Source: Nodosilinea sp. WJT8-NPBG4 (lineage in GTDB: Bacteria > Cyanobacteriota > Cyanobacteriia > Phormidesmidales > Phormidesmidaceae). From it: a DNA stretch of 64,000 bases. Position numbers and translations under genes: made by a program. Positions 1 to 8,997 of the stretch are shown here, piece after piece. The notes beneath the pieces are model-generated. The model did not search any database. It had not been told where the DNA came from and was given only the letters and a program-made list of their open reading frames with translations. The DNA lies in NCBI GenBank assembly GCA_019359285.1, contig JAHHHQ010000052.1, positions 62,001 to 126,000 of the forward strand. The letters are read 5' to 3'. The number at the start of each line of letters is the position of its first letter. Position 1 is the stretch's first letter.

Positions 1-1029
1 CGCTACGAGGGCAACATTGTCTTCCTCAACGCCATTGTTCGCGCCCAGGCGCTGGCCAACGAGGCGGCTAACCTGAGTCAGTCGCCACCTCACCCCGTAG
101 AGCGGTGGGTTAAGGTGCACCTGCTCTGGCAGCAGGCGATCGACCGGCTCAGCACCGTTTCTGTCGACAGTCCGGCCTTTGACTACAGCCAACAAAAGCT
201 GCGCGAGTATCGGGCTAATTACAGTGCCATTGGTCGCCGCATCGTTGCCGAAGAGGAGGCTGAGGCCAACTTTAACACCGCCATTCAAACTGGCGAGCTG
301 GCTCGTCAGCGCATGGAAACCGCCAACTCCCTGGCGGGTTGGCAACTGGCCGCCAAGGAGTGGCAGGCTGCCATCAACGGACTGTCGCTGATTCCTCAGG
401 GCACCGTGGTCTATGACGAAGCCCAGGCTCAGATTAGGGATTACCAGGGGCAGCTCAACCGCGCCAGCAGCCGCTCTACCCTGGAGGAGGCCGGCGCCCA
501 AAACTATCACCAGGCGGTGCAGGCCGCCCGCAGCGCCGCCGCTGCCGAGGCTAAGGGCCAGTGGACTCTAGCGGTGACCCAGTGGCGTCAGGCGGTGGGC
601 AGCGCTCGGCAAATTCCCGCTGACACCATCTTGGCGGCGGAGGGCGGGGTGCTGCTAGAGACCTACCAGCCGGCCTTGGCCAATGCCCAAAATCGCCTCC
701 GCACCGCCGTGGCACTGCAAACGCTGACCACTAACCTGGCCCAGCTCTGCGAGTTTTCGGCCACTCCCTGCACGGTGCGTGAAGACGCTAGCCAAATTCG
801 CGTGGTGCTCTCCAGCCAGTACGCCGAGCCCCTGCGCCAGGCCATTACCCCACCAGCGGCGGACGGCACCTTTGCCTTCACCAACCAACTCAACCCCAAC
901 TCCCAGAAGCTGATTGAGCAAATTATTACCGCCAGCCACCAGGTTGACCGTCAGGTGGCGGTGTACGACGCCCAGGGTGGGTTTGTGGCTCGCTACCGGC
1001 CCGACCTAGGCGGGTTTATCAGAAATTAG
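1..1029 (+). CDS. Repeat-rich (TPR-like) protein, 5' end missing
   Basis: The reading frame is open to the first base of the window, so the gene begins upstream and only the last 342 codons are present. The visible part is helical and alanine/glutamine-rich. It carries recurring units of about 60-75 residues ending in patterns such as DEAQAQIRDYQGQL, with W-x-x-A positions like those of short TPR-type repeats. The last 70 residues are different, mixed and probably globular (ending DLGGFIRN). The 3914-5920 protein has the same repeat style (EAQKEISQWRADLQ) and is probably a paralogue. A substrate-free scaffold role is only a guess, and I do not recognise a named family. Confidence 0.8.
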   Translation, partial: RYEGNIVFLNAIVRAQALANEAANLSQSPPHPVERWVKVHLLWQQAIDRLSTVSVDSPAFDYSQQKLREYRANYSAIGRRIVAEEEAEANFNTAIQTGELARQRMETANSLAGWQLAAKEWQAAINGLSLIPQGTVVYDEAQAQIRDYQGQLNRASSRSTLEEAGAQNYHQAVQAARSAAAAEAKGQWTLAVTQWRQAVGSARQIPADTILAAEGGVLLETYQPALANAQNRLRTAVALQTLTTNLAQLCEFSATPCTVREDASQIRVVLSSQYAEPLRQAITPPAADGTFAFTNQLNPNSQKLIEQIITASHQVDRQVAVYDAQGGFVARYRPDLGGFIRN

Positions 1030-1036
1030 GGCAAAG

Positions 1037-1912
1037 CTATACAGCCACGGGGGAGGCTACCTTGATCTGGTTTTTACCGTTGTACTTAGCGGTGTAGAGG
1101 GCCGCGTCGGCCAGTTGATAGCTCTGGGTAAGGCCCTGGTCAGAGGTAAAGCCGCTGATGCCAATGCTGACCGAGACCAGTGGGCAACGGCTGGGAGGCT
1201 GGAGCTGGGGCATGGTGATCTGCAAAATCTCCTGGCGAATGACCTCGGCCTTATCCAAGGCTTCTTCAGGCAGGCAACCCACCATAAGCAAGGCAAACTC
1301 GTCACCGCCGATGCGGGCAGCTAGGTCAGTAGTGCGAATCTGGCGACTGAGCACCTGCCCAACGGCCTGAAGCAGCTGGTCGCCCACGCTGTGGCCGTAG
1401 GTGTCGTTAATGTCTTTGAACCCGTCTAGGTCGAGCAGCATGAGGGTGTGTCTCATTGCACCGGGTTGATAGACTAGGGTCGTTAGAGCGGCCTCTAGCC
1501 CCCGACGGTTGGCGATGCCGGTGAGGGGATCTTGCTCTACTAGCGCCCGAATGGTGACCAGGTCCTTGTGGGTGTTGAGCAGCTGCGGCACCAGGGCCTT
1601 GAGCTCCCAGGCGGTGTAGAGACTGACCATAGCGGTGATCCAGGTCCAAGCGCCTTCGAGCCAGTAGTTGGTGTGCCAGATGTTCCACACGCGCAGGCAG
1701 TGGCCAATGCCACAGCTAAAAATGAAGGCCGCAAACAGCAGCAGCACCGGCCGAATCTGGGGGTCGATATGTTGCCGGTTGAGTAGCAACAGCAGCGGAA
1801 TCGAAAAATAGGCTACTGCTACTGCTAAGTCACTAACCACGTGCAAGGATGTCAGCGGAGGATCCCATAGGAAACAGGACCCGTGGGGCATAAGAGCAAT
1901 CATGGGAAACAC
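1037..1912 (-). CDS. Ethylene-receptor-type membrane sensor fused to GGDEF diguanylate cyclase
   Basis: A 291-residue protein. Residues 8-110 form three membrane helices closely resembling the ethylene-binding domain of plant ETR1 and cyanobacterial Slr1212. The residues equivalent to those needed for Cu(I)/ethylene binding are present: D28, Y35 in AYFSIP, and C67 and H71 in CGIGH. After a short linker comes a GGDEF domain (about 125-285) with an intact GGDEF at 202-206 and an RxxD inhibitory-site motif (R193 to D196) five residues before it. c-di-GMP synthesis regulated by ethylene, or by another ligand of this fold, is therefore the likely role. There is no PAS, GAF or kinase module between sensor and output. 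It converges with the upstream repeat protein. Confidence 0.88.
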   Translation of the reverse strand: MFPMIALMPHGSCFLWDPPLTSLHVVSDLAVAVAYFSIPLLLLLNRQHIDPQIRPVLLLFAAFIFSCGIGHCLRVWNIWHTNYWLEGAWTWITAMVSLYTAWELKALVPQLLNTHKDLVTIRALVEQDPLTGIANRRGLEAALTTLVYQPGAMRHTLMLLDLDGFKDINDTYGHSVGDQLLQAVGQVLSRQIRTTDLAARIGGDEFALLMVGCLPEEALDKAEVIRQEILQITMPQLQPPSRCPLVSVSIGISGFTSDQGLTQSYQLADAALYTAKYNGKNQIKVASPVAV

Positions 1913-2116
1913 ACTTAAGGGGGCAGGCGATATACCTGCGGTGGGTAGTTGGGCCTGCCGCTCATGTCATGGCACTACTGCGCACAACGGTAGGGCAACA
2001 TCATGTCATCACAGACCTTTAACCTTTACCAAAAGAAGCTGGGGCGGCAAGGGTATAAAGCCTTAATCAGACAGAGGTTTTCTCAGTACACTCTGAATGG
2101 CCCTAGAATTCCCTCC

Positions 2117-3223
2117 ATGACACTATTGCAAACGCCTCTCTATTCTGCCTGCGTCGATCAAAAGGCGCGCATGACTGAGTTTGCTGGCTGGTCGATGCCC
2201 GTGCAGTTTAGCGGCATCAAGCAAGAGCACCAGGCGGTACGGCAGCGGGCTGGGCTATTCGACATCTCTCACATGGGCAAGTTTGAGCTGCGGGGGTCAG
2301 GCGTAATTGCTGCCCTACAAACCTTAGTGCCCTCTAACCTAGGGCGACTCACTCAGGGCCAGGCCCAGTACACCGTGCTGCTCAACCCCGAAGGCGGCAT
2401 TGTCGACGATCTGATCGTCTACCTCAAGTCACTGCCCGCTAGCTCAGGGACGGGTTGGGAGACTGTGTCGCTGATTGTCAATGCTGCGACCACCGACAAG
2501 GATAAAACCTGGCTGCTGGAGTATCTGGCGGGTACGGGGATAGAGCTAGTGGATGAATCGCGCGATCGCGCCCTAATCTCCATCCAGGGGCCTGCCGCCG
2601 CCGCCCTGCTCCAGCCCCATACGAGCCTTGAGTTGAACGCTCTGGGCCGCTTTGCCCACCGAGACACAACCCTGCTAGGGCAGCTGGCCTGGGTCGCCCG
2701 CACCGGCTATACCGGCGAAGACGGCTTTGAAATCATGACTGACCCCAACACCGCCCTAGCCCTGTGGCAGACCCTGACCGAGGCCGGCGCCGCCCCCTGT
2801 GGTCTTGGAGCGCGCGATACCCTGCGCCTAGAGGCCGCCATGGCCCTCTACGGCCAAGACATCGACGACACCACCAGTCCGCTGGAGGCGGGCCTGGGCT
2901 GGCTGGTGCACCTGGACGAAAAGGGAGATTTTATTGGGCGATCGGTGCTCGAACATCAGCGAACCGAGGGCGTCAGCCGTCGTCTGGTGGGCCTGGCCAT
3001 GGCGGGTCGCCACATCGCCCGCCACGATTACCCGGTGCTCTACCAGGGCGATCGCGTCGGCACCGTCACCAGCGGCACTCTGGCCCCAACGCTGAATACT
3101 CCCATTGCTCTCGCCTACGTCGCCGCTCCCCTGGCCAAGGTAGGACAGGCCCTTGAGGTCGAGGTGCGCGGTGAACCCCAGGGGGCGACGGTGGTGAAGC
3201 GGCCTTTCTACCGGGCGAAGTAA
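2117..3223 (+). CDS. gcvT: Aminomethyltransferase, glycine cleavage T-protein
   Basis: Takes the aminomethyl group from lipoyl-GcvH and transfers the methylene to tetrahydrofolate, releasing ammonia (photorespiratory glycine cleavage). The sequence begins TPLYSACVDQKARMTEFAGW and contains the typical QEHQAVRQRAGLFDISHMGK segment, ARTGYTGEDGFEI, and the C-terminal GTVTSGTLAPTL block. At 368 residues it has the family's usual length. I chose ATG 2117 because the family starts just before TPLY. An upstream in-frame ATG at 2003 would add 38 residues unlike the family. gcvH follows about 210 bp downstream on the same strand. gcvP is not in the window. Confidence 0.95.
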   Translation: MTLLQTPLYSACVDQKARMTEFAGWSMPVQFSGIKQEHQAVRQRAGLFDISHMGKFELRGSGVIAALQTLVPSNLGRLTQGQAQYTVLLNPEGGIVDDLIVYLKSLPASSGTGWETVSLIVNAATTDKDKTWLLEYLAGTGIELVDESRDRALISIQGPAAAALLQPHTSLELNALGRFAHRDTTLLGQLAWVARTGYTGEDGFEIMTDPNTALALWQTLTEAGAAPCGLGARDTLRLEAAMALYGQDIDDTTSPLEAGLGWLVHLDEKGDFIGRSVLEHQRTEGVSRRLVGLAMAGRHIARHDYPVLYQGDRVGTVTSGTLAPTLNTPIALAYVAAPLAKVGQALEVEVRGEPQGATVVKRPFYRAK

Positions 3224-3230
3224 GGCAATG

Positions 3231-3318
3231 GAGGAGGTGAGGAAGATGAGGGGATGAGGAAGGTGAAGAAGTCAAATAGCTCCTCCATCTCCCCTATCTT
3301 CTCCATCTCCCTCATCTC
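3231..3318. repeat. Purine-rich/pyrimidine-rich imperfect inverted repeat
   Basis: The spacer between gcvT and gcvH holds a run of about 40 purine-rich bases (GAGGAGGTGAGG-type words), then about 40 pyrimidine-rich bases (CTCCATCTCCC-type words) that can fold back on it. Similar G-rich/C-rich arms occur at 32.7, 39.2 and 56.4 kb, so this looks like a member of a dispersed family rather than a gene-specific control element. Confidence 0.5.
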
Positions 3319-3432
3319 TGCTTTCCCTGCGCCAAAACCGCCGTCTCATGGCACACTGACACTGGATTCTATCAACTCTGCACGGTAGCTGCGCTACAAA
3401 CTACTCTTCCTGGGGCGATATGAGGTTACGTC

Positions 3433-3825
3433 ATGGCATTTGAATATCCCGAAACCCTGAAATATCTCGACAGCCACGAATATGCCCGCACCGATGACGA
3501 CGAGGGCATTGTCGCCGTGGGGATCACCGCCTTCGCGATCGACCAGATGGGGGACATTGTCTTCTTAGAACTGCCTGAGATCGGCGACAGCCTGGAAAAG
3601 GGCGAAAAGTTTGGCACGGTGGAGTCGGTCAAGGCGGTGGAAGAATTAAAATCGCCGGTTTCTGGTGAGGTGCTAGAGCGCAACGAAGCGCTGATTGAAG
3701 CGCCTGAGCAGATTGGCGATGACCCCTATGGCGACGGCTGGTTGGTTAAAGTTAGAGCTACCGACCTCGACGATCTCGATGACGCCCTGACCGCCGACGA
3801 GTACAAAGACCAGGTGGGCGGCTAG
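3433..3825 (+). CDS. gcvH: Glycine cleavage system H protein
   Basis: Lipoyl-carrier protein that shuttles the aminomethyl intermediate between the P, T and L proteins. The 130 residues match the family length. The lipoylation site is K67 in the motif VESVKAVEEL, and the typical N-terminus YLDSHEYAR and the C-terminal NPYGDGW-like block (DDPYGDGWLVKV) are present. A short GAGG element lies just before the ATG. It follows gcvT on the same strand across a repeat-filled spacer, so the two may be transcribed separately. Confidence 0.96.
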   Translation: MAFEYPETLKYLDSHEYARTDDDEGIVAVGITAFAIDQMGDIVFLELPEIGDSLEKGEKFGTVESVKAVEELKSPVSGEVLERNEALIEAPEQIGDDPYGDGWLVKVRATDLDDLDDALTADEYKDQVGG

Positions 3826-3913
3826 GCATTGCGTTTATTCAAGACATGGCTATACTAGGGCTGACTTTCACTGCGCCTCTAGCTGGGCGGGTTTATCTTC
3901 CCCTTAGATAGCA

Positions 3914-5920
3914 GTGAGCCACTCTCAGGAAGCGGGCATGGCTTCGGACCAAGACACCTCTGAGCGACCGATTTATCCAGGGCCAACCCATGGGTCTTCT
4001 CGACCTGTGCCGCTGCCCCCGGGCCTCCCCGTTCGCGATCCAGGGCCGCCTCGCTACGATCCCCTGGCTGAACTGCGACGGCGGGCCGATAACGGTGCTG
4101 CCGTTGCTCCTGTGCAGCCGCGGCCGCGTCGCACCCTAGTGCAGCGGCTGGCGAAAACCTGGCCAGTCTGGTCGGTGGGTGTGCTGGTGCTGGTGTCTGG
4201 GGTGGGGGCAATGTCGGCAATCAGCCTGTTTCGGATTCCTAACCTGCCCAACTGCCGGGCGATTTTTTGGCCGACGGCCTCGGCAACGACTCGATTGCAG
4301 TGCGCCGAGGCCTATGCCGAGCAGGCCACGGTGGAGGGCTATTTAGAGGCGATCGCCCTGCTAGAGTCTTTGCCCGCCGATCACCCCCTGGGAGGCGAGA
4401 TCGACCTGCGCATTGAAGACTGGTCTGAGAAAATTCTGGCGCTGGCCGAGACCACGTTTCAGTCAGGCGATTTGGCAGAGGCGATCGCGATCGCCCAGCG
4501 CATTCCCAACCACACCGCTGCCGCCCAGCTCGTCAGCCAGCAGGTCAGCGACTGGAACCAAATCTGGAAAGACGCCGAAACCATCTACCAGGCGGCTGAG
4601 GCTGACCTCAAGGCGCTGGCTTTTCAAGATGCCTTCGCCAAGGCCATTCAGCTGCTGGACGTGGACAACACCTACTGGCAAACCACCAAGTACGACGAGC
4701 TGACCGCTAAAATTACCGCCGCCCGGGAGGATCTCAACAAGCTAGGCAAGGCCAAAGAGCTGGCCCGGCAGCGCACGGTCAAAGCCATGCAGGAGGCTCT
4801 GGCGATCGCCCAGGGCATCGACAGCAAGAGCCCAGTCTACGCTGAAGCACAGACGGTGATTCGCCAGTTTGGCCGCGACCTGCTGGATATGGCTGAATCC
4901 GCCCTAGAGCGGCGCGACGCCGAGGCAGCAGGGCAAATGCTAGAGGCCATTCCGGCGGAGCTGAGTATGGGGGCCGAGATTGCCGACATGCGCACCCTGA
5001 TCGACGCCAGCCAGCTGTCGTGGCAGGGCGGCATTAGCGGGCTAGAGGGAGCGATTGTGCGCCTCCAGAGCATTGGGGCCGATCGCCCCCTCTACAACAA
5101 GGCCCAGGGCCTGATGCGCCGCTGGCAGGAAGAAGTGGAGGGGCGATCGCAGCTGGAGTGGGCCCGGCAGGTGGCGCTGCCCGGTACCGTTACCGACCTG
5201 CAGGCTGCCGTCATTGAGGCCGAAAAAGTGTCCCGCGCCAACCCCGCCTGGGATGACGCCGAGGATCAAATTAGCCGCTGGCGGAGTCAGATCGAAACCA
5301 CCGAAGACCGCCCCATTCTCAGCCAGGCGCAGCAGCAGGCTCAGGTGGGAGATCTGGCTGGAGCGATCGCCACCGCCCGCCAGATCGGCTCTGGCCGTGC
5401 CCTCTACGACGAAGCCCAAAAAGAGATTAGCCAATGGCGAGCCGACCTCCAGCGGGCCGAAGACGGTCCTCTGCTGGCCCAGGCCCGCCAGCTCGCCGCC
5501 CAGGGCCGACTAGCTGAAGCCGTGGCGGTAGCCTCGCGCATTGGCTCAGGCCGCGCCCTGCACAGCGATGCTCAGGCCAACATTCAAACCTGGCGAGGTC
5601 AGCTCCAGGGGCAGCAGCTGTTGCAGCAGGCCTACCAGGTGGCTCAGTCGGGTACCGTGGGTGCTCTGGTGGATGCGATACGGCTGGCGCAGCAGGTGCC
5701 CGAGAGCAGCCCCCAGCGGGCCGAAGCTACCCAGGCCCTCACCCGCTGGAGCTGGGACATTTTGCGCCTAGCTGAAACCGAAGCCGTGACCAACCCCCGT
5801 CGGGCGATCACTCTAGCCGAGGCCGTGCCCGCCCAAACCGAAGCCTATGCCCAAGCCCAGCTGCGCCTACGCGAATGGCGCGCCGTCCTAGAGCCCCAAG
5901 GCGGCATGACTATGCCTTAA
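3914..5920 (+). CDS. Single-pass membrane protein with tandem TPR-like repeats
   Basis: A 668-residue protein. Residues 1-75 are proline/arginine-rich and probably cytoplasmic. One membrane helix lies at about 80-100 (VWSVGVLVLVSGVGAMSAIS). The rest is a long chain of helical repeats with a recurring LAEAIAxAxRIPxxxxxYxxAQxxIxxW pattern, best conserved near residues 480-570 where two neighbouring units are almost identical (ATARQIGSGRALYDEAQ and AVASRIGSGRALHSDAQ). It resembles the truncated protein at the window start. The start is GTG 3914; ATG 3938 is an alternative eight codons in. No enzymatic motif is visible. A scaffold or assembly role is inferred from architecture only. Confidence 0.85.
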   Translation: MSHSQEAGMASDQDTSERPIYPGPTHGSSRPVPLPPGLPVRDPGPPRYDPLAELRRRADNGAAVAPVQPRPRRTLVQRLAKTWPVWSVGVLVLVSGVGAMSAISLFRIPNLPNCRAIFWPTASATTRLQCAEAYAEQATVEGYLEAIALLESLPADHPLGGEIDLRIEDWSEKILALAETTFQSGDLAEAIAIAQRIPNHTAAAQLVSQQVSDWNQIWKDAETIYQAAEADLKALAFQDAFAKAIQLLDVDNTYWQTTKYDELTAKITAAREDLNKLGKAKELARQRTVKAMQEALAIAQGIDSKSPVYAEAQTVIRQFGRDLLDMAESALERRDAEAAGQMLEAIPAELSMGAEIADMRTLIDASQLSWQGGISGLEGAIVRLQSIGADRPLYNKAQGLMRRWQEEVEGRSQLEWARQVALPGTVTDLQAAVIEAEKVSRANPAWDDAEDQISRWRSQIETTEDRPILSQAQQQAQVGDLAGAIATARQIGSGRALYDEAQKEISQWRADLQRAEDGPLLAQARQLAAQGRLAEAVAVASRIGSGRALHSDAQANIQTWRGQLQGQQLLQQAYQVAQSGTVGALVDAIRLAQQVPESSPQRAEATQALTRWSWDILRLAETEAVTNPRRAITLAEAVPAQTEAYAQAQLRLREWRAVLEPQGGMTMP

Positions 5921-5949
5921 GGGAAGTTCCTGGCGACGGTAGTACCTTA

Positions 5950-5991
5950 GGGCGGGAGAATCTGTCTGCTGGCAAGTAGATTCTCCCGCCC
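5950..5991. terminator. Hairpin after the repeat protein
   Basis: A perfect 14-bp inverted repeat (GGGCGGGAGAATCT and its complement) with a 14-base loop starts 30 bp after the stop of the upstream gene. There is no clear T-run, so it may be a weak intrinsic terminator or an mRNA-stabilising stem. Confidence 0.55.
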
Positions 5992-6060
5992 AGGACCGAT
6001 CAATTGGGCCCATACTCCACTAAGATTTTCCTAAGCATTCGCGGTTGTTTAGCGCTATCC

Positions 6061-6405
6061 ATGCACGGCTCAATGTCTGATTCGGAGAAAATTCCAGAAA
6101 TTCTCAAGCTAATTGACATTCTCGATGGGCTAGAGGCATTAATTGAGAGCGCCCCCAACGAAGACGTAGAGGATGTTTTAGAAGAGGCGTGGCTACAGAT
6201 TAGCGACACCTTCCCCGACGACTTTAAGGCGGCTACCCAGCACGATGCCGGGGCCGAGGGGCTGCGGCGCTACTTGAAGGTGAAAACATTTTTTGAGAAC
6301 CCCTCCGAACGCTCCATTGGGGCGGCAGAGCTTGAGGAGTACTACCGCAGCTATATTGCCGCCGAAGAGGACGAAGAGCCCACGGACTTTTTCTTTCCGG
6401 AGTAA
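6061..6405 (+). CDS. Small acidic protein of unknown function
   Basis: About 114 residues, strongly acidic, predicted all-helical, with a hydrophilic C-terminus rich in E and D that ends TDFFFPE. No signal peptide, membrane helix or catalytic motif. ATG 6061 and ATG 6073 (MSDSEKIPEILK) are both plausible starts. The longer frame from TTG 6004 looks less natural. Codon use is like its neighbours. I do not recognise the family. Confidence 0.65.
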   Translation: MHGSMSDSEKIPEILKLIDILDGLEALIESAPNEDVEDVLEEAWLQISDTFPDDFKAATQHDAGAEGLRRYLKVKTFFENPSERSIGAAELEEYYRSYIAAEEDEEPTDFFFPE

Positions 6406-6424
6406 GGCTTAGGGTAGGCTCAGG

Positions 6425-8578
6425 CTAGTGCGGGGCCGCAGTGCTAGCGGGGGTTGGCAGTAGCAGGGCTTCGGCCTCTTTAGCAGGCAGGGGTTTGGCA
6501 AACCAGTAGCCCTGGCCTAGCTCGCAGCTCAGATGTTGCAGGTGGCAGAGCTGGGCCTCGGTTTCGACCCCTTCGGCGATCGCGGCCAGCCCCAAGCGAT
6601 TGCTCAAAGTAATAATAGTCTCCACAATGTCGGAGTTGCGGCGGTTGGCCTCCATGGCCATGACAAAGGAGCGATCGATCTTGAGGGCGTCGACGGGGAG
6701 CTGGTGCAGGTAGCTGAGGGATGAATAGCCGGTGCCAAAGTCATCGATGGTGACGGTGAAGCCGTGGTGTTTGAGCTGCTGCAAAATTGTCACCATGGCT
6801 TGAATGTCTTCGATCAGGGTGCTTTCGGTAATTTCGAGGTTGAGGTGGTGGCCCTGAAGTCCGGTCTGCCCCAGAATGCGGGTGAGGTCACTGAGCAGAT
6901 CGGCGCGCAGTAGGTCTTTGACCGAAAAGTTGATGCTCACCGTCAGCTCCGCCCGGTGGGGGTAGCGCTGGTGCCAAATCGCCAGCTGCTGGGTGGCCTG
7001 GCCCAAGACCCAGCGATCGAGGGGGACGATCAGCCCGGTCTCTTCAGCGATGGGGATAAAACTGTCGGGGGAAATGAAGCCACGAGTGGGGTGCTGCCAC
7101 CGCACCAGGGCCTCAAACCCGGAGATCTCCTTGGTTTTGAGGTGAAAAATGGGCTGGTAGTAGAGGACCAGCTGATCGCGATCAATGGCGTCGCGCAGTT
7201 CCTGCTCAAGCTGGAGCCGCTGTAGGGCTTGCAGGTGCATCGACTCGTTAAACACCACGTAGCGTCCTCGCCCTTGAGCCTTAGCCCGATACATGGCAAT
7301 ATCGGCGTCGCGCAGGGAGTCGGAGGGGGTGTGGGAGTCGCCCACACCCATGACAATGCCGATGCTGGCATTAAGAAAGACGTTGTGCCCGCCTACCATC
7401 AGGGGCACTTGCAGCTCTTGCAGCAGCCGTTCGGCAATGCGCACGGGCTCGTGCAGGGTGTCGATGTCTTCGAGCAGCAGCACAAACTCGTCGCCCCCGA
7501 GGCGAGCGGCCAGGTCGCTGGTGCGAATCAGCGATCGCAGCTTCTGGGCCACCAGCACCAGAACCTCATCCCCTGTCAGGTGGCCGAGACTGTCATTAAT
7601 CACCTTGAAGTGGTCTAAATCGAGAAATAGGACCGCAAACTGGCGCTGGCCACCGCGCTGGCAGCGCTGAATGGCCAGTTCGAGCCGCTGCATCAAAAAG
7701 TTGCGGTTGGGCAGTTGGGTGAGGGCGTCGTGGAGGCTGTTAAACAGCATCTGATCGGCCACGCGGCGGTGCTCGGCCTCGGCTAGCCGCCGCTCGGTAA
7801 TATCGGTATAGGTGCCGCTCATGCGTAGGGGACGTTGGGCATCATCCCATTCGACGACTTTGCCCCGATCGAGTACCCATACCCAGTGGCCCTGGCGGTG
7901 GCGCAGCCGAAACTCGCAATCGTAGGCGGGGGTGTCGCCCTCAAAGTGGCGCTGCAGGGCGACCTTTTTGCGGCCCCAGTCGTCGGGGTGGACAAACCGC
8001 TGCCAGGTGTCAATGCGGGCGGGGCCGAGGTCGCCAGTGCTATAGCCCATAAGTGCCGCACAGCGATCGCTGGCCCAGACTTCCCCGGTTTGCACCTGCC
8101 AATCCCAAATGCCAATCCCTGAGCCTTCGATGGCCAGGTGCAGCAGCTCTCGGGTGCGCTCCAGCTCGGTCATGGCCGCCCGGCGATCGCGGCGGCTGCG
8201 GGCCTCACGCACCTCGCGCCGCACCGCCTCGGCGAGGCGAGAGAGATTGTCTTTCATCACGTAGTCGTGGGCTCCGGCCCGCATTATAGTCACGGCGGTG
8301 GCTTCCCCCACGGTGCCCGATATGACAATAAACGGCAGGTCGCAGGAGCTTTGCTGAAGCAGCTCTAGGGCGTCGGGGGCGTTGAACTGGGGTAGCTGAT
8401 AGTCAGACAGCACCACATCCCACTCTTCAGAGGCGATCGCCGCGCGAAAGTCAGCCGCCGTTTGCACCTGCACCCAGGTGGGGGCGAACCCCGCCCGCCG
8501 CAGCTCTCGCAGGAGCAGCAGCAGATCGTCGTCGGAATCTTCTACAATTAGCGCCCGTAAGGGTTCGGCAACAGTCAT
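6425..8578 (-). CDS. REC-PAS-GGDEF-EAL response regulator
   Basis: A 717-residue c-di-GMP-metabolising response regulator. Order: receiver (about 8-125, VLSDYQLP carrying the phospho-acceptor Asp), a linker helix, PAS/PAC (about 145-265), GGDEF (about 290-450, with intact GGDEF in ARLGGDEFVLLL near 359) and EAL (about 470-705, with EAL in GFEALVRWQHP and the downstream DDFGTGYSSL motif). Both output signatures are intact, so it may synthesise or degrade c-di-GMP. It is the last gene of a three-gene operon: its ATG overlaps the stop of the receiver gene as ATGA, suggesting translational coupling and a phosphorelay from the upstream kinase. Confidence 0.93.
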   Translation of the reverse strand: MTVAEPLRALIVEDSDDDLLLLLRELRRAGFAPTWVQVQTAADFRAAIASEEWDVVLSDYQLPQFNAPDALELLQQSSCDLPFIVISGTVGEATAVTIMRAGAHDYVMKDNLSRLAEAVRREVREARSRRDRRAAMTELERTRELLHLAIEGSGIGIWDWQVQTGEVWASDRCAALMGYSTGDLGPARIDTWQRFVHPDDWGRKKVALQRHFEGDTPAYDCEFRLRHRQGHWVWVLDRGKVVEWDDAQRPLRMSGTYTDITERRLAEAEHRRVADQMLFNSLHDALTQLPNRNFLMQRLELAIQRCQRGGQRQFAVLFLDLDHFKVINDSLGHLTGDEVLVLVAQKLRSLIRTSDLAARLGGDEFVLLLEDIDTLHEPVRIAERLLQELQVPLMVGGHNVFLNASIGIVMGVGDSHTPSDSLRDADIAMYRAKAQGRGRYVVFNESMHLQALQRLQLEQELRDAIDRDQLVLYYQPIFHLKTKEISGFEALVRWQHPTRGFISPDSFIPIAEETGLIVPLDRWVLGQATQQLAIWHQRYPHRAELTVSINFSVKDLLRADLLSDLTRILGQTGLQGHHLNLEITESTLIEDIQAMVTILQQLKHHGFTVTIDDFGTGYSSLSYLHQLPVDALKIDRSFVMAMEANRRNSDIVETIITLSNRLGLAAIAEGVETEAQLCHLQHLSCELGQGYWFAKPLPAKEAEALLLPTPASTAAPH

Positions 8579-8997
8579 GGCAACGTGGGAGGCAGCTCAC
8601 TTATCAATGCCCAATAGAGGCCGAGCTGGCGCACGGCTTCTGTAAACTCGTCAATGTTTACAGGCTTGCGGACGTAGCTGTTTGCGCCCAGGCTGTAGCT
8701 TTCAATGATATCCCGGTCTTCGCTAGACGAGGTGAGAATGACGACCGGCAGCAGTCGGGTGCGAGCGCTAGCCCGGATTTGCTGCAACACTTCTAGCCCA
8801 TTGACCTTGGGCAGTTTGAGGTCAAGCAGCACCAGGCAGGGTAGCGGGGTCGAGCCAAACACCTGCCGCAGGGCCTCTTCGCCGTTGCGGGCGACCAGGA
8901 TGGCGTTGGTCAGGTTGCTCCGGCGCAGGGCGCGCAGGGTAAGGCGCTCATCGTCGGGGTTGTCTTCTACCAGCAGAATGGGACGCAGCGCCGTCAT
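8575..8997 (-). CDS. Single-domain response regulator, Rcp1-like
   Basis: A 140-residue CheY-type receiver without output domain. The acidic pair is in LLVEDNPDD, the phospho-acceptor is D59 in LVLLDLKLP, and the conserved Lys is in YVRKPVN. Its extended form resembles the Rcp1 group that partners phytochrome-like kinases in cyanobacteria. It overlaps the upstream kinase gene by ATGA and the downstream GGDEF-EAL gene by ATGA, so the three are almost certainly one operon. It could be a phosphate shuttle or sink between the kinase and the GGDEF-EAL regulator. Confidence 0.93.
   Translation of the reverse strand: MTALRPILLVEDNPDDERLTLRALRRSNLTNAILVARNGEEALRQVFGSTPLPCLVLLDLKLPKVNGLEVLQQIRASARTRLLPVVILTSSSEDRDIIESYSLGANSYVRKPVNIDEFTEAVRQLGLYWALISELPPTLP

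Noticed and set aside
2003..2116. 38-residue N-terminal extension of GcvT
   Set aside because: The family starts at the TLLQTPLY segment, and the extension has no resemblance to GcvT proteins.
1913..2116. Glycine riboswitch upstream of gcvT
   Set aside because: None of the conserved glycine-aptamer blocks could be found in the leader.
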